NCBI GenBank assembly: GCA_021783385.1
Contig: JAJXTX010000009.1
Coordinates: 9,592-14,841 of the forward strand
Direction of reading: 5' to 3'
DNA from: Pseudomonadota bacterium
Lineage (GTDB): Bacteria; Pseudomonadota; Gammaproteobacteria; Xanthomonadales; Rhodanobacteraceae
DNA length: 5,250 nt
Part shown: piece after piece, positions 1-5,250 of the stretch
Layout: every line of letters begins with the position of its first letter
Numbering within the stretch: the first letter of the stretch is position 1
Made by a program: the position numbers and the translations under genes
The notes under the pieces: model-generated
What the model saw: the letters and a program-made list of their open reading frames with translations, nothing else
What the model was told of the DNA's origin: nothing
The model's database searches: none

Positions 1-297
1 CCGTTCTTCGACGCCGCCAACTACCCACTGATCCATTTCCTGTCTGATCCGATCCCGCTGGCCCGGCTCACCGCCGGCGGCGCGCTGGATGGCCAGCTCA
101 GCCTGCGCGGAGTCACCCTGCCGGTGCGCTTCGAGCTGCTGCCCAGCCAGTGCAGCACGCTCACCGCGCGCGGTTGCCTGATCCAGGCGCGCGGACTGAT
201 CTCGCGTCGCGCGTTCGGGATGACCAGCTATCGCGCCACCGTCTCCGATCAGGTGCACCTGGGCCTGCTGATCGCGCTTGATCCGGCATCGGACTAG
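1..297 (+). CDS. YceI-family protein, C-terminal part (5' end outside window)
   Basis: Frame 1 is open from the left edge to a TAG at 295-297, giving 98 residues. The sequence reads as the second half of a YceI domain. It has an FFDAANYPLIHF-type strand, an LRGVTLPVRFEL segment, and the characteristic ISRRAFGMTSY stretch followed by VSDQVHLGLLIAL. YceI proteins are about 170-200 residues long, so roughly half is present. The known fold is a lipocalin-like beta-barrel that binds isoprenoid or other long-chain lipids, usually in the periplasm. The signal peptide would lie outside the window. Two cysteines (residues 52 and 60 of the visible part) flank a short loop and could form a disulfide, which is an inference. 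The gene is followed closely by the PLD gene with no visible terminator, so co-transcription is likely. The family call is fairly secure; the ligand is unknown. Confidence 0.85.
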   Translation, partial: PFFDAANYPLIHFLSDPIPLARLTAGGALDGQLSLRGVTLPVRFELLPSQCSTLTARGCLIQARGLISRRAFGMTSYRATVSDQVHLGLLIALDPASD

Positions 298-319
298 CGC
301 TGGCCGTATCATGTACGGC

Positions 320-382
320 ATGTCCCCACGTCAGCTGATCACCTGCAGCCTGCTGCTCGCCGCCCTGCTGCTGCAGGGTTGC
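320..382 (+). other. Lipoprotein (type II) signal peptide of the PLD protein
   Basis: Residues 1-20 from the ATG at 320 consist of a short n-region with Arg4, a hydrophobic core (LLLAALLL) and the lipobox residues L-Q-G, ending before Cys21 (codon 380-382). Gln at -2 is permitted in the consensus but is less common than Ala or Ser. The feature includes the Cys codon that would be lipidated. Starting at 311 would only add three residues to the n-region. Confidence 0.8.
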
Positions 383-2185
383 ACGCTGTCGCGGGCGCAG
401 ATCCGCCGTGCCGATACGGTGGTGGCCAACACCGTCTACCGCACCGACAGCTGCGACCGCAGCGACCACTGCGCAGTGCCGTCGCCCCTGCTGCAGGCCG
501 CCGAGCGGGCGCTGGCGGTGTCCACACCACAGCATCCGGTGCACGTGGTGACCCTGCTCGACGATAGCGAGCCGGCGCTGGCGGCGCGGATCAACCTGAT
601 CCGCGCGGCGCAGCGCTCGATCGACGTGCAAACCTACATCTGGGATCAGGACGACGTCGGCCAGCTGATGCTGAACGAGCTGGTGCAGGCGGCGCGGCGC
701 GGAGTGAAGGTGCGCATCCTCGCCGACCAGCTGTTCTCCTTCGACGACCCGACCCTGCTCGACCAGCTGTCGCGGGCCAGCAGCAACCTGCAGGTACGGC
801 TGTACAACCCCACCTTTTACAAGGCGCACACGCCGCCGCTGGATTTCGCCGCCGGCATCCTGTGCTGCTTCATGCACTTCAACCAGCGCATGCACAACAA
901 GCTGTTCCTGGTGGACGACAGCATCGGCATCACCGGGGGGCGCAACTACCAGGACCGCTACTTCGACTGGGACCCCAATTTCGACTACGTCGACCGCGAC
1001 GTGATGGTTGGCGGCCCGGCCGCGCGCCAGATGGCCGCCAGCTTCAACCTGTTCTGGCAGCACAAGCGCTCGGTGCCACTGACCCACCTGCGCGACGTGA
1101 ACCAGCGCATCCTCGCCGACACCAGCGCGCCGACCTGGCCGACGCCGCACTACCGCGAGCCGCTGCGGGTGGCGCAGGTGCAGCAGGCCGCCGAGGACCC
1201 GCAGTGGCTGCAGGCGTGGCTGGTCGAGCCTTCGCTGCAAACCGGCGAAGTGGAGTATTTCAGCGACCTGCCGGCGAAAACCGACAAGCCGAACCGCCTG
1301 CATGCGCTGGAATTCACCCGCCACGTGATGCGCATGGTCAGCGACGCGCACAGCGAGGTGCTGCTGCAGACACCCTACCTGGTGCTGAGCGGGCAGGCGC
1401 AGCGCATCTTCGAGCGTCTGCATCAGCGCAAGGATCCGCCGCGGGTGATCGTGTCGACCAACTCGCTGGCTTCCACCGACGCGTTCGCGGTGTATGCGAT
1501 GTCGTACAAGCACCGCAAGCGCTACCTGACCAGGTTCGGCTTCGAGATCCATGAGCTGAAACCGCATGCGCCAGGCCCCGCAGTGGAATACGAGCTGACC
1601 AACCTGGGCACCGACACGCTGACCCGGCCGGCCGGAACGGCCACCCCGTCGAACGCGCGCCGCACCCGCTTTCACCTGCTTGGCAGCAACAGCCGCCCCG
1701 CGCCGCTGCTGACGACGGGGCGGCGCTTCGGCCTGCACGCCAAGTCGATCGTGATCGACGACCGGTTCGCGATGGTCGGCTCGCACAACTTCGATCCGCG
1801 CTCGGATCACTACAACACCGAGGCCGGCGTGATCGTGTACGACAAGCGCTTCGCCGCGGAAGTGCGCCAAAGCATCCTGCGCGACACGCAGCCGGAAAAC
1901 GCCTGGGTGATCGCACCGCGGCAGTCGGTGGTGCCGATGCTCACCGACGTCAACCAGGCGATCGGCGACGTATCGGAGCACCTGCCGCTGTTCGACCTGT
2001 GGCCGTTCCGCTACGCCACCAGCTACGACCTCAAGCCGGGCTGCCAGCCGATGCGCGCCAGCAACCCCGGCTTCTACCAGTGCTACCAGCCGGTCGGCGA
2101 TTTTCCCGACGTGGCGCTGTCGCCCAAGCTGGTGATCACGCGGCTGATCACCGCGTTCGGCGTCGGCATCAAGGGCATCCTGTAG
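320..2185 (+). CDS. Phospholipase D family lipoprotein (cardiolipin synthase-like)
   Basis: This 621-residue protein carries two PLD catalytic HKD motifs. The first is H192-x-K194-x4-D199, followed by GGRN at 206-209. The second is H473-x-K475-x4-D480, followed by GSHN at 487-490. Two such motifs form one active site in PLD-superfamily phosphatidyltransferases, which include bacterial cardiolipin synthases (ClsC/YmdC type) and phospholipases D. The N-terminus has a basic residue (R4), a Leu/Ala-rich segment and a lipobox LLQG-C with Cys21, so export and lipidation are expected. Threonine at +2 would favour the outer membrane by the E. coli Lol rule. The ATG at 320 gives the most compact signal peptide. 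An in-frame ATG at 311 is equally possible, and a TTG at 278 would overlap the YceI gene. None has a clear Shine-Dalgarno sequence. At 621 residues it is longer than E. coli ClsC (about 470). The extra length lies in the N-terminus, the inter-domain region and a Cys-containing C-terminal tail. Substrate, and synthase versus hydrolase activity, cannot be decided from sequence alone. Confidence 0.92.
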   Translation: MSPRQLITCSLLLAALLLQGCTLSRAQIRRADTVVANTVYRTDSCDRSDHCAVPSPLLQAAERALAVSTPQHPVHVVTLLDDSEPALAARINLIRAAQRSIDVQTYIWDQDDVGQLMLNELVQAARRGVKVRILADQLFSFDDPTLLDQLSRASSNLQVRLYNPTFYKAHTPPLDFAAGILCCFMHFNQRMHNKLFLVDDSIGITGGRNYQDRYFDWDPNFDYVDRDVMVGGPAARQMAASFNLFWQHKRSVPLTHLRDVNQRILADTSAPTWPTPHYREPLRVAQVQQAAEDPQWLQAWLVEPSLQTGEVEYFSDLPAKTDKPNRLHALEFTRHVMRMVSDAHSEVLLQTPYLVLSGQAQRIFERLHQRKDPPRVIVSTNSLASTDAFAVYAMSYKHRKRYLTRFGFEIHELKPHAPGPAVEYELTNLGTDTLTRPAGTATPSNARRTRFHLLGSNSRPAPLLTTGRRFGLHAKSIVIDDRFAMVGSHNFDPRSDHYNTEAGVIVYDKRFAAEVRQSILRDTQPENAWVIAPRQSVVPMLTDVNQAIGDVSEHLPLFDLWPFRYATSYDLKPGCQPMRASNPGFYQCYQPVGDFPDVALSPKLVITRLITAFGVGIKGIL

Positions 2186-2191
2186 CCGCCG

Positions 2192-2728
2192 TTACGGTGC
2201 GCTGGCGAGCCCGCTGTCGCTGGAGAAAAGCATCGGCAGGTCGCCGCTGAGACCGTCGGGATCTTCCGGTGGCACCGCGAAACGCCAGCCGCGCACGCTG
2301 CGCAGGGCGTAGTCGTCCAGCACCGGATCGCCGCTGGTCTGCGCCAGGCTCGCGGCGCTCACGCGACCACTGCCGTCGACCTGCACGTGCACCACCGCGC
2401 GGCCGTCCAGGTGACCGCGCAGCGCGTCCCACGGCAGCGTGGTGTCCGGCGGCGTCGACAGCGGCCGCAGCGCCGGCACGCTGGTCGGGGCGGCGGCGGC
2501 GAGCGGCGTATTGCGAACGCTCTTCCACACCGGCGCGTGGCGCGCCGGCGCGGGCATCGCGCGCGGCCGGCGCGGCATTGCATGATGCGTCGGCGGCAAC
2601 GCGTGCGGCAGCGCAGCCAGCACGGACGGCCCGCGCCAACCCGCCGTCTGCGCGCTGAGCCACGCGGTGCCGGCGATGCCGAAGGCCAGCGCCAGCAGGC
2701 TCAGGCCGGCACTGGTGCGCAGGCGCAT
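2192..2728 (-). CDS. TonB-like C-terminal domain protein (energy-transducer TonB family)
   Basis: This 178-residue protein has one N-terminal membrane anchor (about residues 7-26), a linker of about 80 residues rich in Pro, Ala, Arg and His, and a TonB-like C-terminal domain at about 105-170. The domain shows the usual pattern: VVHVQVDGSGRV, then SGDPVLDDYAL, then a VRGWRF strand, a DPDG turn and a final LPMLF strand. Classical TonB spans the periplasm and passes ExbB/ExbD-derived energy to outer-membrane receptors. Here the linker lacks the usual Glu-Pro and Lys-Pro repeats, and no exbB, exbD or receptor gene lies in the window. A stand-alone transducer or a TonB-fold protein with another job are both possible. 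The ATG at 2728 is chosen because it overlaps the thiolase stop (TGATG), has GGAG 8 bases upstream, and makes the membrane anchor the N-terminus. The frame stays open further upstream inside the thiolase gene, but that extension is Ala/Arg-rich out-of-frame sequence. The stop is 6 bases from the convergent PLD stop. Confidence 0.85.
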   Translation of the reverse strand: MRLRTSAGLSLLALAFGIAGTAWLSAQTAGWRGPSVLAALPHALPPTHHAMPRRPRAMPAPARHAPVWKSVRNTPLAAAAPTSVPALRPLSTPPDTTLPWDALRGHLDGRAVVHVQVDGSGRVSAASLAQTSGDPVLDDYALRSVRGWRFAVPPEDPDGLSGDLPMLFSSDSGLASAP

Positions 2729-4014
2729 CACGGCCGCTCCAGGATCGCGGTGACGCCCATGCCACCGGCGGTGCAGATCGAGATCAGCCCGCGGCCGCTG
2801 CCGCGCTGTTCCAGCAGCCTGGCCAGCGTGGCCAGCACGCGCGCGCCGGTGGCGGCGAACGGATGGCCCACCGCGAGGCTGGAACCGTGCACGTTGAGTT
2901 TGGCCGGATCGATCGCGCCGAGTGGCGCGTCCAGCCCGAGCCGGCTCTTGCAGTAATCGGCCGACTCCCACGCGCGCAGCGTGCACAGCACCTGCGCGGC
3001 GAATGCCTCGTGGATCTCGTAGTAGTCGAAGTCCTGCAGACGCAGCCCGCAGCGCGCCAGCAGGCGCGGCACCGCGACCGTGGGCGCCATCAGCAGACCC
3101 TCGCCGTGGACAAAGTCCACCGCCGCCACTTCGGCGTCGCGCAGGTAGGCCTGGATGCGCAGGCCGCGCTGCGCGGCCCATGCGTCGCTGGCCAGCAGCA
3201 CCGCCGCGGCACCGTCGGACAGGCCGGTGGAATTGCCGGCGGTCAGCGTGCCGTGGCCGGAGGTCTTGTCGAACGCCGGCTTCAGCGCGGCCAGCTTGTC
3301 GAGGCTGGCGTCCGGGCGCAGGAAGCCGTCGCGCTTGAGTCCGCGGAACGGCACCAGCAGGTCGTCGAAAAAATTCGCCTCGTAGGCGGCGGCCAGCTTG
3401 CGGTGACTGTCCAGCGCCAGCTGATCCTGCGCTGCCCGGCTGATCCGCCACTCCTTCGCCATCTGCTCGCAGTGCTCGCCCATCGACTTGCCGGTGCGCG
3501 GCTCGGCCACGCCGGGAAACGCGGGCTTCAGTTCACCCAGGGAGAACCCGCGCAGCGCCGCCTTCAGCTTGTCCAGCGGCGCCTTGGCGCGATTGACCGC
3601 CAGCAGCCGCTTGCGCAGGCGCGTGCCGTAGACGATCGGCACATCGCTGGTGGTGTCCGAGCCGCCGGCGATGCCGGCCTCGATCTGCCCCGCGGCGATC
3701 TTGTTGGCGATGATGATCGCGTTGTCCAGCGAGGTGCCGCAGGCGCGCGCGGTGGTGATGCCCGGCGTGGTCGGCGCCAGTCCCGAACTGAGCAGCGCCT
3801 CGCGCGCCAGGTTCCAGTCGGACGGGTGCCGGATCACCGCGCCCATCGCGACCTCGCCCAGTTCCACCCCGTGCAGGCCGAAGCGTTCGACCAGTGCGCC
3901 GAGCACCTTCACCGACATGCCGAAGTTGCCGACATCGGCATAGGCGGTGTTGTTGCGGCAAAACGGAATGCGGACGCCGCCGATCACCCCAACGCGCTTG
4001 TGCGGTTTTTCCAT
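2728..4014 (-). CDS. Thiolase, acetyl-CoA C-acyltransferase (FadI-like)
   Basis: This 428-residue protein belongs to the thiolase superfamily and is full length compared with FadI-type enzymes (about 430-440). Thiolases carry out the reversible cleavage of 3-oxoacyl-CoA by CoA to acetyl-CoA and a shortened acyl-CoA, in the cytoplasm. All catalytic elements are visible. The nucleophilic Cys92 is in the RACGTSLDNAI motif, followed by GIAGGSDTTSD. Next come GTLTAGNSTGLSDGAA at about 255-270 and the HEAFAAQ motif at 335-341. His384 lies in GHPFAATGAR, and the proton-shuttling Cys414 in ICTAGGMG. The start is the ATG at 4014 (MEKPHKRVGVIGGVRIPF), where family homology begins. The frame is open further upstream, but that stretch is antisense to the divergent gene and Ser/Arg-rich. 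No clear Shine-Dalgarno or promoter is visible before it. It could serve fatty-acid beta-oxidation, another acyl-CoA degradation route or acetoacetyl-CoA synthesis. No hydratase/dehydrogenase partner (fadB or fadJ) lies next to it, so chain-length specificity is unresolved. Confidence 0.93.
   Translation of the reverse strand: MEKPHKRVGVIGGVRIPFCRNNTAYADVGNFGMSVKVLGALVERFGLHGVELGEVAMGAVIRHPSDWNLAREALLSSGLAPTTPGITTARACGTSLDNAIIIANKIAAGQIEAGIAGGSDTTSDVPIVYGTRLRKRLLAVNRAKAPLDKLKAALRGFSLGELKPAFPGVAEPRTGKSMGEHCEQMAKEWRISRAAQDQLALDSHRKLAAAYEANFFDDLLVPFRGLKRDGFLRPDASLDKLAALKPAFDKTSGHGTLTAGNSTGLSDGAAAVLLASDAWAAQRGLRIQAYLRDAEVAAVDFVHGEGLLMAPTVAVPRLLARCGLRLQDFDYYEIHEAFAAQVLCTLRAWESADYCKSRLGLDAPLGAIDPAKLNVHGSSLAVGHPFAATGARVLATLARLLEQRGSGRGLISICTAGGMGVTAILERP
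2737..2740 (-). promoter_or_regulatory. Ribosome binding site of the TonB-like gene
   Basis: On the minus strand GGAG lies 8 bases upstream of the ATG at 2728, inside the last codons of the thiolase gene. With the TGATG overlap it supports translational coupling and fixes the start of the downstream gene. Confidence 0.6.
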
Positions 4015-4089
4015 GCTGGGAACAGTCCGTAACTCAAGTCTTTCAAGGCTAACCCGCCATACCGGGCGGCGGAAGCCCAAAACGCTGAA

Positions 4090-4098
4090 TGGTAGAAT
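4090..4098 (+). promoter_or_regulatory. Extended -10 promoter element for the right-hand gene
   Basis: TGGTAGAAT matches the extended -10 pattern TGnTATAAT with one mismatch in the hexamer (TAGAAT at 4093-4098). No good -35 hexamer sits 16-18 bases upstream, which extended -10 promoters tolerate. Transcription would begin near 4104-4107, between the in-frame ATG at 4097 and the TTG at 4127. This is a prediction from sequence only. Confidence 0.45.
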
Positions 4099-4116
4099 GG
4101 GTTTTGCTGTCAGACC

Positions 4117-4120
4117 GGGA
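4117..4120 (+). promoter_or_regulatory. Possible ribosome binding site for the TTG start at 4127
   Basis: GGGA lies 6 bases before the TTG at 4127. It is a short, modest match to the Shine-Dalgarno consensus and is useful mainly for choosing between the TTG and the upstream ATG at 4097. Confidence 0.35.
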
Positions 4121-4126
4121 TGCCCT

Positions 4127-5250
4127 TTGGAAGCGCACACGCTGCTCGCCCTGCCGCTCGTGCTGGCACTGGAACCCATCGACGGCGAGCGACCACCGCT
4201 TGGCCTGAGCCGCGACGCGGCGGCCGCGCTCGCCGCGCGGGTGGCCGACGACCTGCACGCGCTGCTGCCGCAGGTGCGCGAGGCCCGGCTGGCGCTGGCC
4301 GGCGCGCTGTTCGATCCGGTCGAACTGCTGCGGCCGGGCTTTCCGGTCTGGGCCACGCTGGAGGAGCTGGCCCGGCGCGTGCCGCGCGGCCAGCTGGACA
4401 ACGTGGTGGCATTCGGCAGCCACGAGGCTCGCATGCCGGCACCGGCGCTGCAGCCGTCGGCGGAGTTTGCCGATGGCCCGCTGCGGCTGTTGCCGCTATG
4501 CCTGCTGGCACCGCCGGCGCTCGCCGCAGAGCTGGCCGGGCAGCTGGAGATCCAGCTGGTCGGCCGCGGCGAGGCGGGCGCGCTGACCGCCGACTGGCTG
4601 ATGCGCGCGCTCGGCATCCGGCTGCAGCACGTGCGCTACCTGAGCCGCAACGACCTGCTCGCGCTGACCTGCGTGCAGTACGAAAACGTCAACCTTGCCC
4701 CGCTGTGGTCGCTGCTGGAGGCGGCGCTGCTGAGTCCTGATCGCGGCGAGTCCGCGCTCAGCGCGCGCGGTCTGGCACTGCAGTACGCGCATGGCCAGGT
4801 GCAGGCGCAATCGCCGGCGCAGTGGCTGGCCGCGCAAACGCCGGGCGATGCGGCGCAGCGCGCGCACGACTATGCCGGCATCGTGTTCGAACTGCGCCAG
4901 TACGCCGCCCTGCTCGATGCTCACCAGCTGCCGCTGCGGCTGCAGCCCGGCAGCGCGCAGGCCGTCGAGGCGGCGTCCGGCTACCTGCTGGAAACCGTTG
5001 CCGCGGCGCAGGCCGGCGGCGCCACCCCGGTGCTGCTGGCGCATGAGGCGCCCGGCCTCGGCGTGGTCACGCTGAGCGTGGTGCAGGCCACGGGCCGCAA
5101 CGCGCGCGTGCTGGCGCATGGCTATCCGCTGGCGCCGACGGCGCTGGGGCCGCTGCTGGCGCAGCTGGCCGCGCGCTACGGCGTGGCCGCCGAGCTGCAC
5201 GCGCTGGGCCGGGTGGTGCTGGACGAGCACGGCGCGCTCGGCGCGCCGGC
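4127..5250 (+). CDS. Protein of unknown function (3' end outside window)
   Basis: The frame is open from the intergenic region to the right edge, giving 374 complete codons from the TTG at 4127. I do not recognise the family. The protein starts LEAHTLLALPLVLALEP, continues as a Leu/Ala-rich, acidic, mostly alpha-helical-looking chain, and contains motifs such as RPGFPVWATLEELARRVP and VQYENVNLAPLWSLLEAAL. No signal peptide, clear membrane segment or catalytic motif stands out, so it is probably cytoplasmic. The amino-acid make-up is protein-like, unlike the Arg/Pro/Ala-rich readings of the other frames, including the one from the ATG at 4120. Two starts are possible. The TTG at 4127 has GGGA at 4117-4120, 6 bases upstream. 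The in-frame ATG at 4097 overlaps the predicted -10 hexamer and would add MGFAVRPGCP. I prefer TTG because the predicted transcript starts downstream of 4097. The gene is divergent from the thiolase, which gives no firm clue to its role. Confidence 0.75.
   Translation, partial: MEAHTLLALPLVLALEPIDGERPPLGLSRDAAAALAARVADDLHALLPQVREARLALAGALFDPVELLRPGFPVWATLEELARRVPRGQLDNVVAFGSHEARMPAPALQPSAEFADGPLRLLPLCLLAPPALAAELAGQLEIQLVGRGEAGALTADWLMRALGIRLQHVRYLSRNDLLALTCVQYENVNLAPLWSLLEAALLSPDRGESALSARGLALQYAHGQVQAQSPAQWLAAQTPGDAAQRAHDYAGIVFELRQYAALLDAHQLPLRLQPGSAQAVEAASGYLLETVAAAQAGGATPVLLAHEAPGLGVVTLSVVQATGRNARVLAHGYPLAPTALGPLLAQLAARYGVAAELHALGRVVLDEHGALGAP

Larger units (their letters stand above)
4015..4126. 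other. Divergent intergenic region
   Basis: These 112 bases lie between the thiolase start (-) and the right-hand gene (+) and must hold promoters for both. Part of the region is visibly less GC-rich than the flanking genes. The plus-strand direction has a credible extended -10 element. On the minus strand I found no convincing -35/-10 pair. TCAAG occurs twice, at 4034-4038 and 4043-4047, close to the thiolase start; this may be chance. Confidence 0.6.

Noticed and set aside
161..1981. Long minus-strand open frame (606 codons) opposite the PLD gene
   Set aside because: It lies antisense to a gene with clear catalytic motifs. Its translation is rich in Arg, His, Val and Gln without family features, as expected for the complement of GC-rich coding sequence with few stop codons.
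2729..3451. Upstream extension of the TonB-like frame inside the thiolase gene
   Set aside because: The extension is an out-of-frame reading of the thiolase, rich in Ala, Arg and Gly. The membrane anchor and ribosome site fit the ATG at 2728.
2863..4032. Plus-strand open frame of 389 codons opposite the thiolase
   Set aside because: It is antisense to a gene with all thiolase active-site motifs. Its composition is Arg/Gln/His/Val-rich without recognisable domains.
4034..4047. Direct repeat TCAAG (4034-4038 and 4043-4047) near the thiolase start as a regulator site
   Set aside because: Five-base repeats at this spacing are common by chance, there is no dyad symmetry, and they match no operator that I can name.
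4015..4617. Upstream extension of the thiolase reading frame to 4617
   Set aside because: The extension is Ser/Arg/Ala-rich, antisense to the right-hand gene and crosses the intergenic region. Thiolase homology begins at the ATG at 4014.
4120..4740. Plus-strand frame from the ATG at 4120
   Set aside because: It is very rich in Arg, Ala, Gly and Pro, typical of a shifted frame. The frame starting at 4127 is protein-like and stays open to the window edge.
4496..5230. Minus-strand frame of 244 codons opposite the right-hand gene
   Set aside because: It is a Gln/Arg/His-rich antisense reading with no domain signature, and the plus-strand frame is the better coding candidate.

Overview
The window is a GC-rich (about two-thirds G+C), tightly packed chromosomal segment with strong third-position GC bias. 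It most likely comes from a gammaproteobacterium of the Xanthomonadales type (Rhodanobacter, Dyella or Xanthomonas-like). That placement rests on the protein flavour and base composition alone and was not tested by any search. I see no rRNA, tRNA, CRISPR array, insertion sequence or phage gene.

Layout, left to right. (1) The C-terminal 98 codons of a YceI-family protein (+) enter from the left edge. (2) After 13 to 22 bases comes a 621-residue phospholipase D superfamily protein (+) with two HKD motifs and a lipoprotein signal peptide. These two genes look co-transcribed and both belong to the cell envelope. (3) Six bases beyond its stop, a convergent minus-strand pair begins. This pair is a 428-residue thiolase (acetyl-CoA C-acyltransferase, FadI-like) read first, followed by a 178-residue membrane-anchored protein with a TonB-like C-terminal domain. 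The two share one base in a TGATG stop/start junction. (4) A 112-base divergent intergenic region separates the thiolase start from a plus-strand gene running off the right edge. That gene encodes a protein of unknown function, and it probably starts at TTG behind an extended -10 promoter.

No pathway links all the genes. The YceI and PLD proteins suggest envelope lipid handling, and the thiolase suggests fatty-acid beta-oxidation or acyl-CoA metabolism. The TonB-like protein may be a transducer without local ExbB/ExbD partners. I find no convincing novel defence or mobile system. The points worth a second look are the thiolase/TonB coupling, the lipidated PLD enzyme, the unrecognised gene on the right and the arrangement of its start site.
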